Assembly: GCA_946497695.1 (NCBI GenBank)
Contig: CAMMLJ010000005.1
Location: 30,191 to 94,190, forward strand
DNA from: an uncultured Clostridium sp.
Lineage (GTDB): Bacteria; Bacillota; Clostridia; TANB77; CAG-508
DNA: 64,000 bases
Direction of reading: 5' to 3'
Shown here: positions 46,431 to 53,903 of the stretch, piece after piece
How the letters are laid out: each line of letters begins with the position of its first letter
Numbering within the stretch: the stretch's first letter is position 1
Notes under the pieces: model-generated
Seen by the model: only the letters and a program-made list of their open reading frames with translations
What the model was told of the DNA's origin: nothing
The model's database searches: none
Made by a program: the position numbers and the translations under genes

Positions 46431-47678
46431 TTATTTTTCTATCTTCTTTCTAGTTCTTCCTTTTGTTTTCTTCTTTTCTTCTTTAACCTCTTCTATTTCT
46501 TTAATATTATCTACTTTTTCTTTTGTTTCTTCTTTCTTTTCTATTATTTCCATTACTACTGCTAAACCAGATTCCTCTATTTGTTTTGCTCTATCAGCAT
46601 CATTTATAATATAAATATCTCCTTCGCTAATTGCTGCACTTCCATTCGCATTGTATTGTATTTCTTTATCTATAATTCCTTCAATTAGCTCTGGCATTTT
46701 ATCATTATAGTTTTGTTTTGCTATTACTTTAAACATATCTTTCTTTTTCCTTTCTATCTTTTTATTTAAAAAATTTATCCAATCCTTCTCTGTACATTTT
46801 TCTTTGTAGTTAAAATTGTTTGGAATGTTATTAACTATTTTATTAATATTTAAATTGCTTAATTGCATATCTAATATATATCCATTCTTTTCATCTTCAA
46901 TACTTTCATATGCACTAGGAAAGTTCGTACATAATACTGGAGTTCCATATTCTAAACATTCATTAATAAAGTAGCTATATCCTTCTGTATCTGAAAGTTG
47001 AACTCCATAATCAGCCTCTACTATATAATCAAAAAAATTATGAGATGGTTTCATGTATACAATTTCTTCAAAATTAAAGGGCTTTTTATTATATAACTCT
47101 AGATCTGTAAATATTGTCCATCTGAACTTTATTCCTGCTTTTTTTAATTCTTGTGCTAATTTAAGCATTCTTTCATAGCCTTTTTCTTTGCTGACTCTTG
47201 TTGCGCTAATTAATTTTAATATTGGTTTTGTTTCTTGTATTTCATCTAAAATATTATATATTCTTGTTATTTTTTCTTTTGGATATAATTTTTTAAAAAT
47301 TTTACAAACATGCTCTGATACTCCAACATGTTCTGTAGTTTTATGCCATTTATTATAAGTAAAATTAACTTCTTTAGCTCTTACATAATCTGCATGTACC
47401 ATTTGAATATATCTTCCACTTTTGGCTACTACACTTTCTGGATATTCTCCCCATGCAGATGCACAAACACAAATATCACAAATATATTTCTTATTAGAAT
47501 CATATTTTTCTACATTTTTTACATTTTCTTTTATTCTTTTTAAATTTTCTTCATCTGCTATACTATATAAAAATGTTATATCGTAATATTTTTTTAATTT
47601 TTTAGTAAAGTTATATACAAATGTATCTACTCCACCAAATCTTAACAAATTGTTATGATATAGTATTATGTTTTTCAT
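46431..47678 (-). CDS. GT4-type glycosyltransferase with phage-type C-terminal extension
   Basis: Residues about 1-315 form a GT-B glycosyltransferase: NNLLRFGGVDTFVYNFTKKL at the N-terminus, and LISATRVSKEKGYERM and SDTEGYSYFINECLEYGTPVLCTNFPS in the nucleotide-sugar half. From about residue 316 a second unit, MFKVIAKQNYNDKMPELIEG.. IINDADRAKQIEESGLAVV, resembles small phage head-region proteins, and a Lys/Glu-rich tail follows. It might modify virion protein, DNA or host surface sugar; the target is unknown. It overlaps the upstream gene by 26 bases. Confidence 0.82.
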   Translation of the reverse strand: MKNIILYHNNLLRFGGVDTFVYNFTKKLKKYYDITFLYSIADEENLKRIKENVKNVEKYDSNKKYICDICVCASAWGEYPESVVAKSGRYIQMVHADYVRAKEVNFTYNKWHKTTEHVGVSEHVCKIFKKLYPKEKITRIYNILDEIQETKPILKLISATRVSKEKGYERMLKLAQELKKAGIKFRWTIFTDLELYNKKPFNFEEIVYMKPSHNFFDYIVEADYGVQLSDTEGYSYFINECLEYGTPVLCTNFPSAYESIEDEKNGYILDMQLSNLNINKIVNNIPNNFNYKEKCTEKDWINFLNKKIERKKKDMFKVIAKQNYNDKMPELIEGIIDKEIQYNANGSAAISEGDIYIINDADRAKQIEESGLAVVMEIIEKKEETKEKVDNIKEIEEVKEEKKKTKGRTRKKIEK

Positions 47679-48093
47679 TTATATTTTCTCCTATTTTTTC
47701 TTTCAATTTTGTTAAATATTCTTCTAGTTCTTTGATTGATTCTTCTATTAATCTTATTTTGTTCATAAGTTCTTTTTTATTTATATTATCAAGTTTTGAA
47801 CTTTCTATTTCTTTGATTATATTTATATCTTCTATACAATACATTACTTTTCCGTTTGTTTTATAAACTATAAATAATTTTCTTATTTTATCATTAATAA
47901 GTTCTATATTTATTTCATTTATTGTTTTATGAGTGTTAATTACAATAAATTTAGAAGAACGTATTATACTGCTGTCTTTGTGCTTTTGTAATGTTTTAAT
48001 ACTTTCTTCTAAGTCTATTTTGTCATTGTTAGTTAATTCTTGAAGTATATTTATTGTATAGACTTCGTTTTCTATTATTCTCTGTTCATTCAT
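47653..48093 (-). CDS. Hypothetical coiled-coil protein
   Basis: The 146-residue protein has a mixed N-terminal half (MNEQRIIENEVYTINILQEL) and a C-terminal coiled coil (IRLIEESIKELEEYLTKLKEKI). It lies just before the glycosyltransferase gene and overlaps it. No family recognised. Confidence 0.6.
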   Translation of the reverse strand: MNEQRIIENEVYTINILQELTNNDKIDLEESIKTLQKHKDSSIIRSSKFIVINTHKTINEINIELINDKIRKLFIVYKTNGKVMYCIEDINIIKEIESSKLDNINKKELMNKIRLIEESIKELEEYLTKLKEKIGENINEKHNTIS

Positions 48094-48095
48094 AT

Positions 48096-48311
48096 TTACA
48101 TATCCTTCATTTTTTCTTGTGCTTTTAATAGCTTTACAATAAACTTTCCTAAAATTTCTTCTATTTTTTCGTCTGCCTCTTCTTCAGACATATCTAATTC
48201 ATTATTATCTAACTTGTCTTGTATTTTTACTACTTCATCTAAAGTATCTGCTATTGATTTAAAAATTTCTGCTAGTTCTTTTATTTCTTCCTTGTCATTT
48301 TTTAGGTTCAT
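48096..48311 (-). CDS. Small acidic helical protein
   Basis: The 71-residue protein MNLKNDKEEIKELAEIFKSI is almost wholly helical and acidic. The ATG at 48311 follows GAGAGGAA; it overlaps the end of the upstream small Cys-rich gene in another frame. Confidence 0.6.
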   Translation of the reverse strand: MNLKNDKEEIKELAEIFKSIADTLDEVVKIQDKLDNNELDMSEEEADEKIEEILGKFIVKLLKAQEKMKDM

Positions 48312-48405
48312 TATTTTTCCTCTCTTCTTTAAAACATTTGTCATAATATTTGCATTGTTCACATTTACGTTTCATGCATTCTTTCCAATTAATTTTATCT
48401 TTCAT
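48295..48405 (-). CDS. Cys-rich microprotein, 36 residues
   Basis: The product MKDKINWKECMKRKCEQCKYYDKCFKEE has four cysteines (10, 15, 18, 24), suggesting metal binding. AAAGG is nine bases upstream of the ATG. Function unknown. Confidence 0.5.
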   Translation of the reverse strand: MKDKINWKECMKRKCEQCKYYDKCFKEERKNNEPKK

Positions 48406-48457
48406 ATATGTTCATTACCTTTATTAATAAATATAAAATTATAAACTTTAGTTTCAT
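48395..48457 (-). CDS. Possible 20-residue hydrophobic leader peptide
   Basis: AAGGAG is well spaced before ATG of MKLKFIILYLLIKVMNIYER; its stop overlaps the start of the Cys-rich gene. It may be a coupling leader; it is too short to be certain. Confidence 0.3.
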   Translation of the reverse strand: MKLKFIILYLLIKVMNIYER

Positions 48458-48475
48458 TAAATTCTCCTTATATAT

Positions 48476-48510
48476 AAAAAAAACAAGCTACACTAGAAAT
48501 AGCTTGTTTT
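48476..48510 (-). terminator. Terminator upstream of the late block
   Basis: AAAACAAGCTA and TAGCTTGTTTT arms with a T run on the minus strand. Confidence 0.75.
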
Positions 48511-48530
48511 ATCAAAAACACTTATTGTTA

Positions 48531-48545
48531 AGAAAGGAGGTGATC
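48531..48545. promoter_or_regulatory. Perfect extended Shine-Dalgarno / anti-Shine-Dalgarno sequence
   Basis: AGAAAGGAGGTGATC is the exact complement of the usual 3' end of Firmicutes 16S rRNA. Read on the minus strand it equals the 16S tail itself. No sizeable gene follows on the plus strand (only a nine-codon frame from TTG at 48546). Confidence 0.5.
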
Positions 48546-48573
48546 TTGCAACAAATCACAATGTCTAGTACAT

Positions 48574-48606
48574 AAAAAAGAGTAGACATGTAAAACGTCT
48601 ACTCTT
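48574..48606 (-). terminator. Terminator of tRNA-Met
   Basis: AAGAGTAGAC and GTCTACTCTT pair and are followed by TTTTTATG on the minus strand, two bases after the tRNA CCA end. Confidence 0.8.
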
Positions 48607-48607
48607 A

Positions 48608-48683
48608 TGGTTGCAGGAACAAGACTCGAACTTGTGACCTTTGGCTTATGAGACCAACGAGCTGCCATCTGCTCTATCCCGCA
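48608..48683 (-). tRNA. Phage-encoded tRNA-Met (CAT anticodon)
   Basis: The cloverleaf is complete: 7-bp acceptor UGCGGGA/UCCUGCA, D-stem GAGC/GCUC, anticodon stem UUGGU/GCCAA with loop CUCAUAA, T-stem ACAAG/CUUGU, discriminator A and encoded CCA. The paired 1-72 position and absence of three G-C pairs in the anticodon stem exclude initiator tRNA. An Ile-reading modified CAU tRNA cannot be excluded. Confidence 0.92.
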
Positions 48684-48691
48684 ATATAAAA

Positions 48692-48718
48692 AAATTGTGA
48701 CATATATAGTCACAATTT
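48692..48718. other. Hairpin upstream of tRNA-Met
   Basis: AAATTGTGAC and GTCACAATTT pair around an AT loop, between the predicted late promoter and the tRNA. It may be an RNA processing signal or an operator. Confidence 0.4.
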
Positions 48719-48781
48719 CATGTAGTAATTATATTTGAATAATAATAAAAGGATGCCTTACAACTTTTTGTTGCTATTATA

Positions 48782-48810
48782 AATTATAAACTACTGTTTT
48801 TAAAAAAACA
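48782..48810 (-). promoter_or_regulatory. Predicted late promoter
   Basis: TTGTTT (rc of 48805-48810) and TATAAT (rc of 48782-48787) are 17 bases apart. The weak -35 lies just downstream of two direct repeats and of the late-activator gene, suggesting activator dependence. Confidence 0.5.
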
Positions 48811-48812
48811 AG

Positions 48813-48852
48813 TGCAAAAACCGTGCATTTTGTACGCAAAAACCATGCATTT
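48813..48852. promoter_or_regulatory. Direct repeats, candidate late-activator binding sites
   Basis: GCAAAAACCGTGCATTTT (48813-48830) and GCAAAAACCATGCATTTT (48835-48852) differ at one position and are offset by 22 bases, two helical turns, placing both on one face immediately upstream of the predicted -35. Confidence 0.55.
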
Positions 48853-48857
48853 TCAGA

Positions 48858-49337
48858 CTACTGTATTTTTGTGATTTTTTTCATAGCTTTTTCTATGATC
48901 CTTTTAATTGCATCAGAACTTCTTGTTTCATTATATATTTGATAATATACTCTGTTTCCAATATCTACGTAGCTGCATTCTTCTATGTATCTTGCAATTA
49001 ATAACTGCTTCTCTTTATATGTTAATATCTCTAATCTGTCATCTACTGTTTCCACATCTTTTCTTAATCGCCTTATTTCCTCTTCTAGTTTTGCTATATC
49101 CTCTTCTAATTTTATTCTTTTATCATCTGTTTTAATAATACTGTTTCCTGTTTTGTCTGCTATTGTATTTTTACTATGTATTCCTTCTGTATCATAATTT
49201 ATTCCACTTATGCTAGTATCTACTACTAGATTTTTTAATTCTATTCTTTTGTTCTTTAATTCTTTTAATCTTATGTTTAATGTAGCTTTGTTTTCTTTGT
49301 AGTTTTTTAATAACTTAATTAAGGTTTTAATTTCCAA
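48858..49337 (-). CDS. RinA/ArpU-like late transcription regulator
   Basis: The 159-residue protein has a long coiled coil (about 10-100) and a C-terminal sigma-region-4-like helix-turn-helix, LTYKEKQLLIARYIEECSYVDIG..SSDAIKRIIEKAMKKI. Such proteins turn on phage late genes. It is the last gene before the tRNA/late promoter region. Confidence 0.78.
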   Translation of the reverse strand: MEIKTLIKLLKNYKENKATLNIRLKELKNKRIELKNLVVDTSISGINYDTEGIHSKNTIADKTGNSIIKTDDKRIKLEEDIAKLEEEIRRLRKDVETVDDRLEILTYKEKQLLIARYIEECSYVDIGNRVYYQIYNETRSSDAIKRIIEKAMKKITKIQ

Positions 49338-49358
49338 TCTTTTGTACCTCCTACAATT

Positions 49359-49805
49359 TTATATTATTTTCTTTAATTCCTCTTCTAGATTTAATTTCTT
49401 ATCATCTAATTCTTTATTATGCTTCCTTAAATCTTCTATTTTCTTATCTAATTTTATGAAATATCCTATGCTCTTTTTGTTTAAATAGTTTAATATTATT
49501 TTATAATCAGATATTTCACCATTAATTTCCCAGCCATTATATTCTCTCTTAAAGATGTCAATTTTGTCTATTTTTATTTTTAAAACCTTTTGAGGATAAG
49601 CAAGTAATGAAATATATGTTTTATCTTCATTTTCTGTTCTCATTTCTATTTTAATCTCATATGATATCTCGTTTTTTAATTTTGCATTTATCTCATCTAT
49701 TCTTCTTTGTAAATAAAATTTATATAAATCCTCTTCTGTAATTACAACTGGATCTATCTTTAAATTATTTTCTAAATTCTCTACTCTTCTTCTTAAATTA
49801 AACAT
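49359..49805 (-). CDS. Hypothetical early-region protein
   Basis: The 148-residue protein has a helical N-terminus (MFNLRRRVENLENNL), a beta-rich centre and a C-terminal coiled coil. No family recognised. Confidence 0.6.
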   Translation of the reverse strand: MFNLRRRVENLENNLKIDPVVITEEDLYKFYLQRRIDEINAKLKNEISYEIKIEMRTENEDKTYISLLAYPQKVLKIKIDKIDIFKREYNGWEINGEISDYKIILNYLNKKSIGYFIKLDKKIEDLRKHNKELDDKKLNLEEELKKII

Positions 49806-49825
49806 TTGTATTTCCTCCTTCTATT

Positions 49826-50194
49826 TTATAGTTCAAATAATTTTTCTATTGCATACTTTAATCCTTCTATTTTTCCGTTTATTCTTAATAGCTCTTCTCT
49901 ACAACTATCTTTTTTTAATCCTTCTAATCTTGTTATTTCTCTTTCTAAAGCATTCTTCATTGTTAATTTAGTCATATTGTATGGTTTATTATCGTAGTAA
50001 CGTACTTCGTCAGGTTCTGCTAAAATCTCTTGTTGTTGATTTTTGTTAATTTGTTTTTCTAGTTCTGTATTTCTTCCTTTTAGGTATCCAGTTTGTTCAA
50101 TTAATTGTGTATAATATTCTACTGACATTAATATCGTTGGTTTTGCAACGCCTTCATTGTTTATTACTTCTGCATCATTCATTTGTATTTTCAC
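49826..50194 (-). CDS. Hypothetical coiled-coil protein
   Basis: The 122-residue protein contains ILMSVEYYTQLIEQTGYLKGRNTELEKQI and a second helix pair. Its ATG overlaps the upstream stop (four bases). Function unknown. Confidence 0.6.
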   Translation of the reverse strand: MKIQMNDAEVINNEGVAKPTILMSVEYYTQLIEQTGYLKGRNTELEKQINKNQQQEILAEPDEVRYYDNKPYNMTKLTMKNALEREITRLEGLKKDSCREELLRINGKIEGLKYAIEKLFEL

Positions 50195-50526
50195 CTCTTC
50201 TTTATTTCTTTATCTACTTGCTTAATAGCTTTTCTGTTTTCATTTATAAGTTCTAATAATTTACTTCCTATTGGTGTTAATTTATCTGCATAACTTGGAA
50301 ATTCATATTCTTCTATCTCTTGTATATCTATTTCTTCATCTAATAATACAAATTCCGCGTTAGCTAGTTGTAGTAATAATAATGTTGTATTTGGATTAGA
50401 CATGTACACAATATTATACCCATCCCAATACATTACTTGGGATTTTACCAAAAACTTTGTATCTTCCTTTATTTTACCTCCGTATATAGCTTGTACTAGT
50501 TCATATCCTTTATATGTCTTTCTCAT
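50191..50526 (-). CDS. Hypothetical early protein
   Basis: The 111-residue protein starts MRKTYKGYELVQAIYGGKIKEDTKF and ends with a helical tail (NENRKAIKQVDKEIKKR). Similar small proteins are common among phage early genes; no function is known. Confidence 0.6.
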   Translation of the reverse strand: MRKTYKGYELVQAIYGGKIKEDTKFLVKSQVMYWDGYNIVYMSNPNTTLLLLQLANAEFVLLDEEIDIQEIEEYEFPSYADKLTPIGSKLLELINENRKAIKQVDKEIKKR

Positions 50527-50529
50527 TTA

Positions 50530-50751
50530 TTATTCCTCCTCGTCTAAATCTTCGAATGATTTAAAAAATCCTATTTCTTCAAGTTCATCAAATGATAATT
50601 GTTTGCCATTTTTATACACTTCAAAACTGCAATTCCCCCATTCATATGATATTTGCCAATTGTTTCTATACCATTTTAATATATCTTTTATATTATTGCT
50701 TGTATAAGTTTCATGTATTATATGAAATCTCCATATTTCTATCTTATACAT
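50530..50751 (-). CDS. Hypothetical protein
   Basis: The 73-residue protein MYKIEIWRFHIIHETYTSNN contains several aromatic residues and an acidic tail. Its ATG overlaps the upstream stop and follows GGAGG, so I prefer it to an earlier in-frame start. Confidence 0.6.
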   Translation of the reverse strand: MYKIEIWRFHIIHETYTSNNIKDILKWYRNNWQISYEWGNCSFEVYKNGKQLSFDELEEIGFFKSFEDLDEEE

Positions 50752-51092
50752 TAATTGTCCTCCAATCTGTAACAATTTCTTTCGTATTGTTCATGTGTTA
50801 GTATTGTTTTAATATCACCTTCACACATACATTTGGCATTTGTTTCATCTCCTGTTGTTTCTAATACAGGTATTTCTCCATTAAACAAATATTTATCAAT
50901 TACTTCATTTTCATTTACAAAATCTCCTACTTCTATTAAATCTATTATGTTAAAGCTATGTTTTACTATATTTTCTTTCTCCACTATTCTTTTTTCACAT
51001 TCTATATATTGTGACATATAATAATTATTGTTTATAACTTTATCAATCTTTCCTGTTTTCGTTCTAATAAATTCATTTTCTTTAATCTCCAT
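50751..51092 (-). CDS. Hypothetical phage protein
   Basis: The 113-residue protein begins MEIKENEFIRTKTGKIDKVINN and has a beta-rich SH3-like pattern (DLIEVGDFVNENEVIDKYL). It is probably an accessory early protein. Confidence 0.6.
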   Translation of the reverse strand: MEIKENEFIRTKTGKIDKVINNNYYMSQYIECEKRIVEKENIVKHSFNIIDLIEVGDFVNENEVIDKYLFNGEIPVLETTGDETNAKCMCEGDIKTILTHEQYERNCYRLEDN

Positions 51093-51105
51093 TGTTACCT
51101 CCTAA

Positions 51106-51648
51106 CTAAAACATTTCGTCATCTCTTATTTCTTTGAAATTATCATCAATTTTTATTTGTGGACTTGTTACTACTTGCATAGCACCAATTCCCCATTGCG
51201 TATCCATTACGAAATTGCTCATAAAATAATTAAATTCATCTTCAATTATATAAAAATCATTTATTTTTCTACCATATTTCTCTATTGCATAACATAATTC
51301 TGGTAATGATTTTTTTACATCTCCATATTTATATTCCTTATCATATCTAAATCCTACAGTTACATTTACAATAATAGTTCCTGTATTTTTTGTTCTTTTG
51401 CAATAAAATGGTATATGTACTAACATTTTTATTTCTTCTATGATACCGTTATAGTCTTTATCAGATATTTTATTTTGTATTATCTTTTCTATGCCTTCTC
51501 TTGGTATTGTTATATAGCCATAATTGAAAATTATATCGCTAGGCTTGTCCTTAAAAGGATATTGTTTTCCTTCGTTGTTTTCAAAATTATATTTAATTCC
51601 TAAAAAATCTAATATTTGTACCATATTATAAAATTTATAATCTTCCAT
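51106..51648 (-). CDS. Hypothetical protein, 180 residues
   Basis: The protein begins MEDYKFYNMVQILDFLGIKYNF and mixes strands and helices, without a domain I recognise. It overlaps the upstream gene by 14 bases. Confidence 0.6.
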   Translation of the reverse strand: MEDYKFYNMVQILDFLGIKYNFENNEGKQYPFKDKPSDIIFNYGYITIPREGIEKIIQNKISDKDYNGIIEEIKMLVHIPFYCKRTKNTGTIIVNVTVGFRYDKEYKYGDVKKSLPELCYAIEKYGRKINDFYIIEDEFNYFMSNFVMDTQWGIGAMQVVTSPQIKIDDNFKEIRDDEMF

Positions 51649-52105
51649 CTTTCACTTTCCTTTCAAAATATTGTTTCCAACACTCTTTAGTATTATTGTT
51701 ACATTTATTTTCGCAATCTAAATCATAATTATAGTCATCTAACGGACAAGTTGCTCTTTTTTTCATTTCTTCTGCCATTAAGTCTATCATCTTGTCTTTC
51801 TTCTCTAATTCCAATTGCCAGCCAATATTTAAATATTCTAAATCTGTATCTGCTTTATGTTTAGCTTTTATATGATCATTTACACATTTAGCTAAATTAT
51901 CTGCTAATAATTTCTTATATTTTTCTATCTCTGCATTCTTCTCTGCAAGCTCTGTGTTTTTCTGATGTATCTCTGCAGAGTTTTCTTTTAGCATATTTAG
52001 GACTGTTTTTATGGCTTTTTGATTAGTTATTCCTATCCAATTAGAATGTTCTGTTTCTATTAACTTATTACATCTTTTTATAGCTTTATCTTGCTCTTTA
52101 ATCAT
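51635..52105 (-). CDS. Hypothetical coiled-coil protein with C-terminal Cys cluster
   Basis: The 156-residue protein has a long coiled coil (about 40-110) and then CPLDDYNYDLDCENKCNNNTKECW, a likely metal-binding end. The N-terminus KAIKRCNKLIETEHSNWIGITNQ resembles other phage early proteins. Confidence 0.6.
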   Translation of the reverse strand: MIKEQDKAIKRCNKLIETEHSNWIGITNQKAIKTVLNMLKENSAEIHQKNTELAEKNAEIEKYKKLLADNLAKCVNDHIKAKHKADTDLEYLNIGWQLELEKKDKMIDLMAEEMKKRATCPLDDYNYDLDCENKCNNNTKECWKQYFERKVKDGRL

Positions 52106-52119
52106 CTACTCACCTTCTT

Positions 52120-52455
52120 CTATACTTCTCTTGTCGCAATTTCAGGTTTATTTATAAAAAAATCTTCATATAATATTTTTATTCCATAATCTTGTGCTAC
52201 TTGTCTTTCTATTCTACATCCTCTTGCAGCTCTCCATCCTTCACACATAAATAAAGCATCTACTTTTGCCATATCTTGTATTGATTTTCCTAAGAAATAT
52301 ACTCCTACATTATAATCTTCTGGTATTTCATCTTTATAAAATGTATCAAGCACATCTATATGCATATTTTGAAATTTCTCTATTATTACTTTTCTTTCTG
52401 CTAAAATGTCATCTTTTTTTCTATTTTTCATAGGTTGACTTATCATTACTTTCAC
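52120..52455 (-). CDS. DUF4406 protein, nucleoside deoxyribosyltransferase-like fold
   Basis: The 111-residue protein has VMISQPMKNRKKDDILAER and VYFLGKSIQDMAKVDALFMCEGWRAARGCRIERQVA, the DUF4406 pattern. The start is a GTG at 52455, eight bases after GGAGG; the upstream in-frame ATG is itself part of that site. Confidence 0.8.
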   Translation of the reverse strand: MKVMISQPMKNRKKDDILAERKVIIEKFQNMHIDVLDTFYKDEIPEDYNVGVYFLGKSIQDMAKVDALFMCEGWRAARGCRIERQVAQDYGIKILYEDFFINKPEIATREV

Positions 52456-52456
52456 T

Positions 52457-52606
52457 TTATTTTTCCTCCTCAAATTTTAATTTTATATTATTAAGCTTAA
52501 TTAAGTTCTTAGTTTCTGGTTTTAATCTCTCATATTTATCCTTACTTATATTTATTGACTTTACTCCCATTGCTATAAGCTGTTCTATCTTTTTATCTTC
52601 TTTCAA
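52457..52606 (-). CDS. Small hypothetical protein
   Basis: The 49-residue protein reads (M)KEDKKIEQLIAMGVKSINIS.. and starts at a TTG at 52606 behind AAAGGAGAG. An upstream in-frame ATG overlaps the preceding gene and has no site. Confidence 0.5.
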   Translation of the reverse strand: MKEDKKIEQLIAMGVKSINISKDKYERLKPETKNLIKLNNIKLKFEEEK

Positions 52607-52620
52607 TCCTCTTCTCTCCT

Positions 52621-52842
52621 TTAATAGTGTAAATATTCTAGCCATAAATCTTTGTGCTGAATGAAATTTTCTAACCTTTCTATCTTTTTTTCTAAACTTC
52701 CATCTATTTTATAAAGTAAATTTTCCCATTTTCTTATTTCGTTTGTTATTGCATTTACTCTTTTTGTATTTCCTACTTCTAAATAACCTTCTAATTTCTT
52801 ATTTAATTTTTTTATTCTTTCTTTTATCTCTTCTTCTGTCAT
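52621..52842 (-). CDS. Small coiled-coil protein
   Basis: The 73-residue product MTEEEIKERIKKLNKKLEGYL is largely helical. The ATG at 52842 follows GGAGAG by seven bases. Function unknown. Confidence 0.55.
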   Translation of the reverse strand: MTEEEIKERIKKLNKKLEGYLEVGNTKRVNAITNEIRKWENLLYKIDGSLEKKIERLENFIQHKDLWLEYLHY

Positions 52843-52866
52843 AACGCTTCTCTCCAATCTATTATG

Positions 52867-53217
52867 CTATTTTTTTCTTCTCCAATGTCCGCAGCTAGTT
52901 GATTCCCCACTTGTAACTGTATATTTTTGAATGCATTTTATTAAACCACAACTGCATCTTACTAGAAGATATCTTCTTTTGTTTGTTCTTTCTATATATT
53001 CGTCTAATACAGTCCATTCTCCATATTTCTTTCCAATTAAATTAGATTTTTGAGAAATATAATATGGATTTTCTGGTAAACTTCTACCTTTAAAATTATT
53101 TAAATAATATTGTTTATATAGATTTCTATTTTGGATTCTCCATTCTTTATGATATTGTTTTATATGCTCTTTGTTTTGTTTTCTCCATTCTTTTAAATAT
53201 TCTTTAGTTGCACTCAT
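52867..53217 (-). CDS. Phage Cys-rich putative DNA-binding protein
   Basis: The 116-residue protein has a basic repetitive N-terminus (YLKEWRKQNKEHIKQYHKEWRIQNR) and a C-terminal beta module GKKYGEWTVLDEY..RRYLLVRCSCG..TSGESTSCGHW, as found in phage HNH/AP2-associated proteins. No nuclease residues are seen. Confidence 0.65.
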   Translation of the reverse strand: MSATKEYLKEWRKQNKEHIKQYHKEWRIQNRNLYKQYYLNNFKGRSLPENPYYISQKSNLIGKKYGEWTVLDEYIERTNKRRYLLVRCSCGLIKCIQKYTVTSGESTSCGHWRRKK

Positions 53218-53220
53218 ACC

Positions 53221-53505
53221 TTATTTCCCTACTTTCTCTAAATAGTCGCAAGTAATCATATCGTTTTTTGACATCTCAACTATAAATTCTAATGCTGTTC
53301 TCCTATCTCTATATCTGCAATTAGCTCTTTTATGTATTCTTGGATCATTATCTTCCCATTTAACAATATCTACCATTACGGGGCTTAAAAATATATACTG
53401 TACACCTCTAGAAAAACATAAATAATAACACCCATCATAAGGCTTCTTGCATTTTTTAAATCCTATTTTTTCAAACTCTTTCATATCTACTGTTGGTACT
53501 AACAT
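53221..53505 (-). CDS. Hypothetical protein
   Basis: The 94-residue protein MLVPTVDMKEFEKIGFKKCKK includes a VKWEDNDPRIHKRANCRYRDRRTALE segment. No family recognised; it is tightly packed among early genes. Confidence 0.55.
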   Translation of the reverse strand: MLVPTVDMKEFEKIGFKKCKKPYDGCYYLCFSRGVQYIFLSPVMVDIVKWEDNDPRIHKRANCRYRDRRTALEFIVEMSKNDMITCDYLEKVGK

Positions 53506-53517
53506 CGATTGTCCTCC

Positions 53518-53724
53518 TTATCTTTGATATTCTACAATTTTAATTAATTCAAAGTCATCTTTAAAAAATAGTAAATCTTTATAAGGTAAAGTCTCATAAT
53601 CTTCTGCACCAAATTCTCCAAATTCAAATTCTATTTCATCAGAATTAAATATTATATCTTCTAATTTTATTCTATTAGATTTTTGTCCATTGTCTTTATT
53701 TCTTAATTGTATAAATATATCCAT
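53518..53724 (-). CDS. Hypothetical acidic protein
   Basis: The 68-residue protein MDIFIQLRNKDNGQKSNRIKL is strongly acidic in its second half (EIEFEFGEFGAEDYE). Function unknown. Confidence 0.5.
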   Translation of the reverse strand: MDIFIQLRNKDNGQKSNRIKLEDIIFNSDEIEFEFGEFGAEDYETLPYKDLLFFKDDFELIKIVEYQR

Positions 53725-53725
53725 T

Positions 53726-53902
53726 TTACTTCTCCTTATTAATTATTTTTATTCCTTGAAATTTTGCTATTTGTAGCTCTTGCTTTGTTATCCATTTCTG
53801 CCACTTTCCACATTCGCCACAGTATAACCCTCTTCTGTTTCCTTGTATTTCTACAAATAAACTTCTTTTACTTGCTCCACATTTATTACATTTTAAATCC
53901 AT
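53726..53902 (-). CDS. Small zinc-ribbon protein
   Basis: The 58-residue protein MDLKCNKCGASKRSLF..LYCGECGKWQKW has two CxxC pairs. The ATG at 53902 follows GGGAGG. Probably a nucleic acid-binding early protein. Confidence 0.6.
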   Translation of the reverse strand: MDLKCNKCGASKRSLFVEIQGNRRGLYCGECGKWQKWITKQELQIAKFQGIKIINKEK

Positions 53903-53903
53903 A

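Noticed and set aside
48531..48545. End of a 16S rRNA gene
   Set aside because: Only 15 bases match the 16S tail and the flanking sequence is unrelated, so it is not an rRNA gene fragment that can be supported.
48608..48683. Initiator tRNA-fMet
   Set aside because: The first base pair of the acceptor is formed and the anticodon stem lacks the three consecutive G-C pairs of initiator tRNAs.
48528..48713. Open frame of 61 codons on the minus strand
   Set aside because: It covers the tRNA-Met gene and its terminator, so the frame is a by-product of RNA sequence.
52867..53217. HNH nuclease
   Set aside because: The Cys/His arrangement lacks the HNH catalytic histidines; only a DNA-binding module is supported.
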